Shown piece by piece: positions 16,171 to 23,514 of a stretch of DNA of 60,330 nucleotides. Numbering within the stretch: position 1 is the stretch's first letter; each line of letters starts with the position of its first letter. Position numbers and translations under genes: made by a program. The stretch spans positions 1-60,330 of the forward strand of contig NZ_FZON01000025.1 in NCBI RefSeq assembly GCF_900188425.1. The letters are read 5' to 3'. A model generated the notes under the pieces. The model made no database searches, had not been told where the DNA came from, and saw nothing but the letters and a program-made list of their open reading frames with translations. Source of the stretch: Antarctobacter heliothermus (lineage in GTDB: Bacteria; Pseudomonadota; Alphaproteobacteria; Rhodobacterales; Rhodobacteraceae).

Positions 16171-17429
16171 CCGTCAAACTCGCCACCCTCTCCAACGGAT
16201 TGCGTATCGTGACCGAAAACATGCCGGGCCTTCAATCGGCGGCTGTCGGTCTCTGGGTCACGGCAGGCGGACGCCACGAGCGGGTCGAGCAGAACGGCAT
16301 TGCCCATTTCCTCGAACACATGGCCTTCAAGGGAACCAAGCGGCGCAGCGCGTTGCAGATCGCCGAGGCGATCGAAGATGTGGGTGGCTATATCAACGCC
16401 TATACCTCGCGCGAGGTGACGGCCTATTACGCCCGCGTGCTGAACGCGGACGTCGGCCTGGCGGTGGACGTGATCGCCGACATCCTGCGCAATCCAGTTT
16501 TCGACCCCGCAGAGATCGAGGTAGAGCGCCATGTGATCCTGCAGGAAATCGGTCAGGCGCATGACACGCCCGACGACGTGATCTTTGACTGGTTGCAGGA
16601 AAAGGCCTATCCGGATCAACCCATCGGTCGCACCATTCTGGGCGAAACCGCGCGCGTGCAGGGGTTCAACCGCGACGACCTTGCCGCCTTTGTCAATGAA
16701 CACTACGGCCCGGACCAGATGATCCTGTCGGCCGCTGGTGGCGTCGATCACGACGCGCTGGTGAAACAGGCCGAAGACCTGTTTGGCGACATGGTCCCGC
16801 GCAGCGCGCTGAGTGCCGACGCAGCCCGCTTTCACGGCGGCGAGGCGCGGCGCACCAAGGATCTGGAACAAGCGCATCTGGCGCTTGCGTTTGAGGCCCC
16901 CGGCTATCGCGACCCGGCCTTTTACGCCGCCCAGATCTATTCCGTGGCCCTTGGCGGCGGCATGTCCTCGCGCCTGTTCCAAGAGATCCGCGAGAAACGC
17001 GGCCTGTGCTACACGATCTTCGCCCAGAACGGCGCCTATGCCGACACGGGCATGACGACGATCTACGCAGGCACCTCGGGTGCCGAGATGCCCGAACTCA
17101 TCAACCTGACCATAGATGAAATGAAGCGCGCCACCGAGGACATGAGCGACGCCGAGGTCGAGCGTGCCCGCGCCCAGATGAAGGCCGGTCTGCTCATGGG
17201 TCTCGAAAGCCCGTCGTCGCGTGCCGAACGCAGCGCCCGCATGATCCAGATCTGGGGAGAGGTGCCGCCGATCGAAAAGACCGTGGCCAAGATTGATGCC
17301 GTCACCCGCGCCGACGTGCTGCGCTTTGCCGAAGAGCAGGCCGCTCAGGCCGCCGCCGCGCTGGCGCTTTACGGTCCGGTGGACACGGCTCCCACCCTCG
17401 CCGATGTGCAGGCGCGCCGAGCGGCATGA
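16167..17429 (+). CDS. M16 family zinc peptidase (mitochondrial processing peptidase-like)
   Basis: A 420-residue protease of the pitrilysin superfamily, related to the beta subunit of the mitochondrial processing peptidase. The inverted zinc motif HFLEH is at residues 47-51 and the downstream third ligand region EVERHVILQEI follows about 75 residues later. The second half (about 180-400) is the inactive partner domain with GGGMSSRLFQEIREKRGL. The start is GTG, overlapping the thrC stop (GTGA). No signal peptide is seen, so it is probably cytoplasmic. Substrates are unknown. Confidence 0.93.
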   Translation: MTVKLATLSNGLRIVTENMPGLQSAAVGLWVTAGGRHERVEQNGIAHFLEHMAFKGTKRRSALQIAEAIEDVGGYINAYTSREVTAYYARVLNADVGLAVDVIADILRNPVFDPAEIEVERHVILQEIGQAHDTPDDVIFDWLQEKAYPDQPIGRTILGETARVQGFNRDDLAAFVNEHYGPDQMILSAAGGVDHDALVKQAEDLFGDMVPRSALSADAARFHGGEARRTKDLEQAHLALAFEAPGYRDPAFYAAQIYSVALGGGMSSRLFQEIREKRGLCYTIFAQNGAYADTGMTTIYAGTSGAEMPELINLTIDEMKRATEDMSDAEVERARAQMKAGLLMGLESPSSRAERSARMIQIWGEVPPIEKTVAKIDAVTRADVLRFAEEQAAQAAAALALYGPVDTAPTLADVQARRAA

Positions 17430-18013
17430 TGCTGGCGTTCCGGCGCAAGGTTAAGCTAGAGACCGAGCGGCTGACCCTGCGCCCGCCGATCCATTCCGAT
17501 TACACGCCCTGGTCGCTCCTGCGCCGGGAAAGCGAGACATTCCTGACCCCGTGGGAACCGTCCTGGGCTCCGGACCACCTGACGCGCAAGGCGTTTACCA
17601 ACCGCGTCTACTGGGCGTCCCGCTCTATCGGGTCCGGCAGTGCGCTGCCGATGTTTGTCGTGCGCCGTGACGATCAGGCCCTGCTGGGCGCCATCACGCT
17701 GGACAACATCCGCCGCGGCCCGGCGCAGGCCGGCACCTTGGGGTATTGGGTCGGCGAGCGATATACGCGGCACGGCTACATGTCCGAGGCCATCGCCGCC
17801 ATGGTCCACTACGCCTTTGAACACATGGGGCTCAGCCGACTAGAGGCCGCCTGCCTTCCCGAAAACGTCGCCTCGCGCGGCTTGCTGGAACAGTCGGGTT
17901 TCAAATACGAAGGCGTCGCGCAAAGCTATCTGCAGATCAACGGACGCTGGCGGACCCATGTTCTGTACGCGGCGCTCAGGATCGACCGGCGCGGACGAAC
18001 CGACATCGGCTGA
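17426..18013 (+). CDS. GNAT acetyltransferase, RimJ/RimL type
   Basis: Predicted N-terminal amino acid or ribosomal protein acetyltransferase, 195 residues. It has the GNAT order: LETERLTLRPP at the start, a central LGYWVGERYTRHGYMSEA with the acetyl-CoA pyrophosphate loop, and ENVASRGLLEQSGFKYEG near the end, all typical of the RimJ/RimL family. The gene begins with ATGATG overlapping the stop of the M16 peptidase gene, so it is the last member of the surf1-thrC transcript. The true protein substrate cannot be read from sequence. Confidence 0.9.
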   Translation: MMLAFRRKVKLETERLTLRPPIHSDYTPWSLLRRESETFLTPWEPSWAPDHLTRKAFTNRVYWASRSIGSGSALPMFVVRRDDQALLGAITLDNIRRGPAQAGTLGYWVGERYTRHGYMSEAIAAMVHYAFEHMGLSRLEAACLPENVASRGLLEQSGFKYEGVAQSYLQINGRWRTHVLYAALRIDRRGRTDIG

Positions 18014-18143
18014 TCCGCGCCGCGTGCATGGTTTTCCGGCATCCGCCCTGCTCTGCCCCCGATCCACGCAGTTGTGCATTTGGCAATTTGCGCCCACGCG
18101 CTACCCTTACGGCACCCCATAGTGTCCGCCGTAGGAGCGTCCG

Positions 18144-18971
18144 ATGATCCGCCTCGCCGCCGCCATGCTCTGCCTTCTTGCCAGCGCCCTCAGCGCGCAG
18201 GAACAGCGCCGCCCCAGTCATTGCATCGCCATCGCAGACGCAGCGCCCGGGCTGGAATACCTGCACAAGGCCAGTTGGACAGATCCGATCCCCGACTACA
18301 GCGTGCGCATCCACTACATCGCCCATGCGTCCTTCATGATCCAGACGCGCGGCGGGCTGGAGGCGGTGACCGATTTCAACGGCTTCATTGGCAACACGCG
18401 GCTGATCCCCGACGTCGTGACAATGAACCATGCCCACACCACCCACTGGACCAACGCATTGGACCCGGCGATTCCGCATGTGCTGCGCGGCTGGGGAGAA
18501 GAGTTTGGCAGCGGGATCGAACACCATCTCGATCTGGACGAAATGCTGATCCGCAATGTTTCGACTGATATCCGCTCTGCCTATGGCGGCGATGAGCCGA
18601 ACGGAAACTCGATTTTCATCTTCGAGGTCGAGGGTCTGTGCATCGCCCACCTGGGCCACCTGCACCATGAACCCACCTCGCGCCAATACGCAGCGCTGGG
18701 GCGGGCCGACATCCTGATGGTGCCGGTGGACGGTGGCATGACGATCCCGCTTGCAACGGTGGAACGAATCGTGGACCGGCTGAAAAGCTCTGTCGTGATC
18801 CCGATGCATTGGTTTTCGGGCTATGCGCTGGAACAATTCCTCACCAGCGTCGGCGACACCTTTGCCATAGACAGGCGCGATAGCGCCGCGCTGGAAATCT
18901 CTTTGCGCGATCTGCCCTCCCGGCCCACGGTCATCGTGTTGCAGCCAAGTTTCCTGAGCGACCCGGACTGA
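18144..18971 (+). CDS. Exported metallo-beta-lactamase-fold hydrolase
   Basis: A 275-residue protein with a signal peptide (about 1-19, cut near LSAQ). The core resembles the UlaG/UPF0173 branch of the metallo-beta-lactamase superfamily: IHYIAHASFMIQTRGG, then a degenerate metal motif NHAHTTHW in place of HxHxDH, then HLGHLHHEP, a late Asp in VPVDGG and a final IPMHWF with His. The Asp of HxHxDH is missing (Thr-Thr at that place), so metal binding may differ. GGAG precedes the ATG. The function is unknown; it stands alone between two unrelated plus-strand genes. Confidence 0.75.
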   Translation: MIRLAAAMLCLLASALSAQEQRRPSHCIAIADAAPGLEYLHKASWTDPIPDYSVRIHYIAHASFMIQTRGGLEAVTDFNGFIGNTRLIPDVVTMNHAHTTHWTNALDPAIPHVLRGWGEEFGSGIEHHLDLDEMLIRNVSTDIRSAYGGDEPNGNSIFIFEVEGLCIAHLGHLHHEPTSRQYAALGRADILMVPVDGGMTIPLATVERIVDRLKSSVVIPMHWFSGYALEQFLTSVGDTFAIDRRDSAALEISLRDLPSRPTVIVLQPSFLSDPD

Positions 18972-19084
18972 CCCGGACACTTCCTTGTGCTTCTTCTTTG
19001 CCGAAATACTCCGGGGTGCGTGAGGGGCTGGCCCCTCACACCTGCCCGTGCCACAAACGCATCGATCTTTGCCCGGAGGACTTC

Positions 19085-20500
19085 ATGCCACTCGCCCCCG
19101 CCGACGATGCCTTTGCCAGCCGCCTGGGCCAGACCTTGCCAGCTGACACCTTGCGCCCGGCAGAGCCGCGCTTCCTCGAAGAACCGCGCGGGCGCTGGAC
19201 CAGCACCGCAACATGGGTCGCCCTGCCGCGCAAGGTCGAAGAGGTGGCAGCGATCGTGACTGCCTGCGCCGAAGAGGGGATCGGCATCGTCCCCTTTGGG
19301 GGTGGCACCGGCCTCGTTGGCGGACAGTTGCAGCCCGAAGGCCCCGCCCCGCTGGTGATTTCGCTGGAACGCATGTCCGCGATCCGCGCCGTCTACCCGC
19401 AGGAAAACGTCGCCGTGGTCGAGGCTGGGGCAATTCTGGCGGATGTTCAGCGCGCCGCCGAAGAGGCGGATCGACTCTTTCCGCTATCGCTGGCCTCCGA
19501 AGGGTCGGCGCAGATCGGCGGGTTGCTCGGAACCAATGCGGGCGGCGTCAACACGCTGCGCTATGGCAATGCGCGCGACCTGGTGCTGGGGCTGGAGGCG
19601 GTCCTCCCCGACGGGTCGATCTGGCACGGCCTGAAACGGTTACGAAAGGACAACACCGGCTACGATCTGCGTCACCTGCTGATCGGTGCCGAGGGCACGC
19701 TGGGCATCATCACCGCCGCCAGCCTGAAACTTGCCCCCCGTCCCACCACCATCGGGACGGCGCTGATGACCGTCCCCTCCCCCGAGGCGGCGCTGGCGTT
19801 GTTGGCCATGGCGCGCGGACAGCTGGGCGAGACGGTCAGCGCGTTCGAGTTGCTGCACCGCACCGGGTTTGACTTTCTGGCCGAAACCCTGCCGGACCTG
19901 CGCCAGCCCTGGGCCACCGCGCCGGACTGGTCGGTGTTGATCGAGATCGGCCAAGGCGCGGGCGCTGACCCGTCGGCCGCGCTGGAAGAGATCTTCGCCG
20001 AGGCCTTTGAGGCCGGTCTGGTGTCGGACGGGATTATCGCACAATCGGTCGGGCAGTCTCGGGATCTCTGGACCCTGCGCGAACACATCCCCGAGGCGAA
20101 CCGGCGTATCGGAGCGGTGTCGAGCCATGACATTTCCGTCCCGCTGGGCCTGATCCCCGACTTCATCACCCGCGCCGGGGCCGCGCTGGCCACGCTGGGT
20201 GACTGGCGGATCAACTGCTTTGGGCATGTGGGGGATGGCAACCTGCACTATAATGTTTTTCCCGCGCCGGGGCGCACCCGCGAAGATCACGTCAATCAGC
20301 GCGATGCGATCAAGACCTGCGTGCACGACCTCGTGCATGACCTTGGCGGGTCGATCAGCGCCGAACACGGCGTCGGGCGGCTCAAGGTCGACGATCTGGA
20401 ACGCTACGGCGACCCGGCCAAACTGGCGGCGATGCGGGCAATCAAGGCGGCGTTGGACCCCAGGAGCATCATGAACCCGGGCGCGGTCTTGCGGGCCTGA
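19085..20500 (+). CDS. FAD-linked oxidase of the GlcD/D-2-hydroxyacid dehydrogenase type
   Basis: Oxidises a D-2-hydroxy acid such as glycolate, lactate or 2-hydroxyglutarate. The 471-residue protein has the PCMH-type FAD domain (GIVPFGGGTGLVGGQ and a later IGGLLGTNAGGVNTLRYGN) and the FAD-oxidase C domain ending in the metal-binding HVGDGNLHYN and EHGVGRLK. GGAGG before the ATG at 19085 fixes the start. Single-gene context points to a D-2-hydroxyglutarate dehydrogenase-like enzyme rather than the GlcDEF complex, since glcE and glcF are absent. Confidence 0.9.
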   Translation: MPLAPADDAFASRLGQTLPADTLRPAEPRFLEEPRGRWTSTATWVALPRKVEEVAAIVTACAEEGIGIVPFGGGTGLVGGQLQPEGPAPLVISLERMSAIRAVYPQENVAVVEAGAILADVQRAAEEADRLFPLSLASEGSAQIGGLLGTNAGGVNTLRYGNARDLVLGLEAVLPDGSIWHGLKRLRKDNTGYDLRHLLIGAEGTLGIITAASLKLAPRPTTIGTALMTVPSPEAALALLAMARGQLGETVSAFELLHRTGFDFLAETLPDLRQPWATAPDWSVLIEIGQGAGADPSAALEEIFAEAFEAGLVSDGIIAQSVGQSRDLWTLREHIPEANRRIGAVSSHDISVPLGLIPDFITRAGAALATLGDWRINCFGHVGDGNLHYNVFPAPGRTREDHVNQRDAIKTCVHDLVHDLGGSISAEHGVGRLKVDDLERYGDPAKLAAMRAIKAALDPRSIMNPGAVLRA

Positions 20501-20511
20501 GTCGCGGCAAG

Positions 20512-20532
20512 GTCCTGGATCAAGTCCGGGAC
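20512..20532. repeat. REP-like palindrome, copy 1
   Basis: GTCCTGGA, loop TCAAG, TCCGGGAC forms an eight-pair stem with one wobble. It lies in the 41-bp gap between two convergent genes. The same core, with the same TCAAG loop, occurs at 49659-49679, also just beyond a stop codon. It may serve as a bidirectional terminator. Confidence 0.6.
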
Positions 20533-20541
20533 AGGGTCGTT

Positions 20542-21420
20542 CTACGGCGACATCACCCGAAAGACGCAGCCGTCCGAAATCAGTTCCGGCGGGGTCATGC
20601 ACAGGCCGCGCGCCACGCTGAAGGCGGCAAGCACCTTGGGAACATAGTCGCGCGTCTCGGCATAGGGCGGGACGCCGCTGTGCTTTCCAATAGAGTTTTC
20701 CCCGGCGTTGTACCCGGCCAGCACCAAGATCGGATCGCCCTCGAATTTTTCCATCAGGAAATCGAGAAATGCCACGCCGCCCCGGATGTTCTGCGTCGCG
20801 TCAAAGGCATCCTTGACGCCAAAACGCTCTGCCGTGGCGGGCATCAACTGCATCAGCCCCTGCGCGCCTGCCTTGCTTTTGGCGCGCGACTCTCCGGCTG
20901 ATTCAACCGCAATCACCGCAAGCGCCAGCGCGGGAGACACACGCGTCCCAACCGTTTCCCGCAACAGATCAATTCCATGCACTTGTGCAATCTCCTGCAA
21001 CCCTTGCAGACGCGGCGCACCGACGCTTTGCCCCTCTGGGCCCTTTGTCAATGTGGCCAGCGCTGGCGACAGACGACCCGGCCCGGTGGCCGTAACCTCG
21101 GGAGAGACCGTGTTCCAGAACCACGCATAACTGCCCAGCGGAACGGCGGGCGCACCTGCAATGGCGCCCGTCACCACGCCGGACTGCGGCGCAGGGTTTG
21201 GCGCCGGCGCGGATGGCAGCGGCGGAGCAACCGCAGGATTCGCGCGCGGCGCAATCTGCACGGTGATCCGCTTCTTGGTGCCGGATTCGGGTGGTTTGAC
21301 CCGTTTGAAGGTGAAATCCTTGAAAGCCGGGGGCGAACTGGCCGCCTCCTGCGCCTGCACGCCCGCCGCACAGATCAAATTGGCCGCAATTGCGGCGCTC
21401 AATAACGTTCTGACGACCAT
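20542..21420 (-). CDS. Lytic transglycosylase (SLT domain), exported
   Basis: Cuts the glycan backbone of peptidoglycan, probably making room for envelope machines. The 292-residue protein has a signal peptide (MVVRTLLSAA to VQAQ), a Pro/Ala-rich linker (about 60-85) and a C-terminal SLT domain. The catalytic Glu173 lies in AVIAVESAGESRAK, followed by GAQGLMQLMPATAERFGV and LAGYNAGENSI. The ATG at 21420 suits the signal peptide; an in-frame ATG at 21462 would add a 14-residue polar extension. It points away from the Tad pilus locus that starts at 21.8 kb and could serve its passage through the wall. Confidence 0.9.
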   Translation of the reverse strand: MVVRTLLSAAIAANLICAAGVQAQEAASSPPAFKDFTFKRVKPPESGTKKRITVQIAPRANPAVAPPLPSAPAPNPAPQSGVVTGAIAGAPAVPLGSYAWFWNTVSPEVTATGPGRLSPALATLTKGPEGQSVGAPRLQGLQEIAQVHGIDLLRETVGTRVSPALALAVIAVESAGESRAKSKAGAQGLMQLMPATAERFGVKDAFDATQNIRGGVAFLDFLMEKFEGDPILVLAGYNAGENSIGKHSGVPPYAETRDYVPKVLAAFSVARGLCMTPPELISDGCVFRVMSP

Positions 21421-21781
21421 GGGCCTGCTCGATCCCTGTTTTTCGGTCCTTATTATTCTCATTCTCGCACAATCCGACTGATTTATCCATCAGTGTTGCG
21501 CTTTGGAAAACCATCGCCCGCCAAAGCGGGGGGCACCGGGTCAAACTCCTACTGGATGAGCATCGGCCAAATTTAATTTATCAATAAAAAGCAGTCGCTT
21601 AACGAAATGTAAGTCAAAAAAATGCGACGCTCCAAAATCAAACCATTCAAGCCACACTCTCGCCCCAAACCACCGGCAATTTACAGTCATACCGACGAGG
21701 GACAGGGCAAGTTGAGAGAGGCCCGCTACGACCCCGAGACGGTGAATGCGAACAAACGCACACATCTACGGAGAGAGAACA
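21421..21781. promoter_or_regulatory. A+T-rich divergent control region upstream of the Flp pilin gene
   Basis: About 360 bp between the lytic transglycosylase and the first pilin. The part from about 21540 to 21660 contains runs such as AAATTTAATTTATCAATAAAAAG and AAGTCAAAAAAATG, sharply richer in A+T than the rest of the window. It must carry the promoters for both directions. I could not assign boxes, and the short frames within show no coding signs. Confidence 0.5.
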
Positions 21782-21961
21782 ATGATCAACTTCATCAAGA
21801 ACTTCCGCAAGGACGAAGACGGCGCCGTAACAGTTGACTGGGTCGTTCTGACCGCAGCCGTCGTGGGCCTGGCCGTGGCCGCCTACTCGACCATCGAAAC
21901 CAACTCCCAGGCCCTGATCGACGCAGCGGCTGCTCGTGTGGCTCTCGAAAACAACTTCTAA
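21782..21961 (+). CDS. flp: Flp-type prepilin, first copy
   Basis: Major pilin candidate of the Tad pilus, 59 residues. A short basic leader MINFIKNFRKDEDG ends at Gly14; the prepilin peptidase should cut after it. The mature part begins AVTVDWVVLTAAVVGLAVAA, a hydrophobic helix for filament packing, then a polar tail ending ENNF. Canonical Flp pilins have Glu-Tyr at mature positions 5 and 6; here the pair is Asp19-Trp20. GGAGAGAG precedes the ATG at 21782. A strong terminator follows, which would keep this gene on an abundant short transcript. Confidence 0.85.
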   Translation: MINFIKNFRKDEDGAVTVDWVVLTAAVVGLAVAAYSTIETNSQALIDAAAARVALENNF

Positions 21962-21994
21962 GTCACTTGATCGCTTGACGATCACCTGACGACC

Positions 21995-22022
21995 AGGCGC
22001 GCGCTGCGGTGCGCGCCTTTTT
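21995..22022 (+). terminator. Terminator between the two pilin genes
   Basis: AGGCGCGC (21995-22002) and GCGCGCCT (22011-22018) form a stem with an eight-base loop, followed by TTTTTC. This is a canonical intrinsic terminator and would separate pilin 1 from the rest of the locus. Confidence 0.85.
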
Positions 22023-22070
22023 CACACCCGCATGTCTTGACGTGCGGCCCCCCAGCCCCGGAGTTACACC

Positions 22071-22250
22071 ATGCGCGTTCTGCTCAGTGCCTTTTTGTCA
22101 AAGGAAGATGGTGCCGTGACCGTGGATTGGGTCGTTCTGACTGCTGCTATCGTGGGTCTCTGCATCGCTGCCTATACCGCTGCGGAAACCGCCACGCTCG
22201 GCCTGCGCGACGGCGTGTCCGCCGAACTGGTGCGCCAGAACGATTTCTGA
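22071..22250 (+). CDS. Flp-type prepilin, second copy
   Basis: A 59-residue frame that falls below common gene-finder length limits. The leader MRVLLSAFLSKEDG is cut after Gly14 and the mature part starts AVTVDWVVLTAAIVGL, nearly the same as pilin 1, with the same Asp-Trp pair at mature 5 and 6. The tail differs and includes an unusual Cys31 inside the hydrophobic helix, ending RQNDF. CCCGGAG sits seven bases before the ATG. Two pilins of identical length and leader point to tandem duplication. The second may be a minor pilin, or an alternative subunit. Confidence 0.85.
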   Translation: MRVLLSAFLSKEDGAVTVDWVVLTAAIVGLCIAAYTAAETATLGLRDGVSAELVRQNDF

Positions 22251-22271
22251 CCCTTGCTGCCACGCAAACCC

Positions 22272-22298
22272 AGGGCGGCCCGGTATCCGGGCCGCCCT
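22272..22298 (+). terminator. Hairpin after the second pilin gene
   Basis: AGGGCGGCCCGG (22272-22283) and its exact complement (22287-22298) enclose a three-base loop, 12 pairs in all. No T-tract follows, so it may act as a pause or an mRNA-stabilising end more than a full terminator. A second, less regular hairpin lies at about 22321-22363. Confidence 0.6.
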
Positions 22299-22442
22299 AT
22301 GCTGTGCAACGGCCGCTTGGCGGGAACAGGGGTGGGTCGCCAAAGCGCCCCGCCCCTGTCCCGTTCTTGCCGCAATTGCAGGGCATTCTGACCCCAAGCC
22401 GGTTCGCCGGAAAAAGCAGTGACATTCCAAGTGAGGTGACCC

Positions 22443-23297
22443 ATGCGACTCGTATTCGGACTTGTGCTCATCGCCGGCCTCGCCCTGGCGGGCTTTGCCG
22501 TCTACATGGCGCAGAATTACATTGGCGCTTACGAAAGTGCGTTGGCGCAGGAACGTGCCAAATCGGGCTCATCTGTTCCAGTGAAGGAGGTCTACGTCAC
22601 AACGCGGGCCATCAGCTATGGCGAAGAGATCACGAAAGAAGACGTGGTCCTGACACCCTGGCCTCAAAAGGCCCTGCCAGAGACGTTCTTCGACGCGGAA
22701 AACCCGTTTTTCGTGACCGGGGAAGGCGCGCGCCTTGCCATGCGCCCGATCGAAAAGGCCGAAGTCCTCATGGCCGTCAAAGTCTCGGAGCCGGGCGGCG
22801 ATGCCGGTCTGACCTCGCGTTTGGCGCGTGGGCAGCGCGCCTTTGCCATCAAGGTTGACGTGGCCTCTGGCGTGTCTGGCTTCCTGCGCCCCGGTGACCG
22901 GGTTGACGTCTACTGGACAGGTCGCCTGCCGGGTGAAATCGGTGAGCGGTCCTCTGGCGAAGTAACCAAACTTATCCAGACGGGCATCAATCTGATCGCC
23001 ATCGACCAGACTTCGGACACCGAATACAACACCGCCACCATCGCGCGCACCGTAACCGTCGCGGCCAGCCCGCAGCAGGTTGCCGCGCTGGCGCAGGCCC
23101 AGTCGACCGGGAAACTGTCTCTGTCGTTGATGTCCCAGCTGGACGACACCGTTGCAGAGGCGATTGAAGTCGATCAGCTTTCTTTGTTGGGCATCACCAC
23201 CGAGGAACGGGTGGAGAAAAAGATAGCAAAGACCTGCACCACCCGCGTGCGCCGCGGCGCTGACGTGGTCGAGATCCCGATCCCCTGCACCAACTGA
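22443..23297 (+). CDS. cpaB: Tad pilus assembly protein CpaB/RcpC
   Basis: Periplasmic, membrane-anchored partner of the Tad secretin. The 284-residue protein has one N-terminal membrane helix (about 3-22) and a SAF domain with the pattern VYVTTRAISYGEEITKEDVV at about 50-69. The following part (LARGQRAFAIKVDVASGVSGF, then GDRVDVYW) is the usual RcpC C-terminal beta region. The C-terminal tail is basic with two Cys. Position between the pilins and the secretin gene is standard. A terminator follows the stop codon. Confidence 0.93.
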   Translation: MRLVFGLVLIAGLALAGFAVYMAQNYIGAYESALAQERAKSGSSVPVKEVYVTTRAISYGEEITKEDVVLTPWPQKALPETFFDAENPFFVTGEGARLAMRPIEKAEVLMAVKVSEPGGDAGLTSRLARGQRAFAIKVDVASGVSGFLRPGDRVDVYWTGRLPGEIGERSSGEVTKLIQTGINLIAIDQTSDTEYNTATIARTVTVAASPQQVAALAQAQSTGKLSLSLMSQLDDTVAEAIEVDQLSLLGITTEERVEKKIAKTCTTRVRRGADVVEIPIPCTN

Positions 23298-23337
23298 CCG
23301 CTGTTTCACCGGGCGAATTCAACCGCTTGCCTCACAC

Positions 23338-23364
23338 AGGCCCCCGCCATCGCGGGGGCCTTTC
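23338..23364 (+). terminator. Terminator after cpaB
   Basis: AGGCCCCCGC (23338-23347) and GCGGGGGCCT (23352-23361) pair fully around CATC, followed by TTTCG. It separates cpaB from the secretin gene, so cpaC probably has its own promoter in the 150 bp that follow. Confidence 0.75.
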
Positions 23365-23376
23365 GTGTGTTGCAAA

Positions 23377-23500
23377 AACCCGCCTGTTGCGGGTTATCCA
23401 CATAAATGACCACCCTGAAGCCTTTGATTCTTGCAAAAAAACAAGAATTGCCGCATGTTCGGGAAAAGGCAGGCGCTAGACCTGCGACCGAGGCGTGATC
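23377..23500 (+). promoter_or_regulatory. Structured leader region upstream of cpaC
   Basis: Two small perfect hairpins lie in the gap after the cpaB terminator: AACCCGC/GCGGGTT (23377-23383 with 23389-23395) and ATTCTTG/CAAGAAT (23427-23433 with 23442-23448, A-rich loop). A third weaker pairing, GCAGGCGC with GACCTGC, follows. They probably mark the cpaC leader or operator sites. Confidence 0.35.
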
Positions 23501-23514
23501 GAGAGGCAGGTCAC

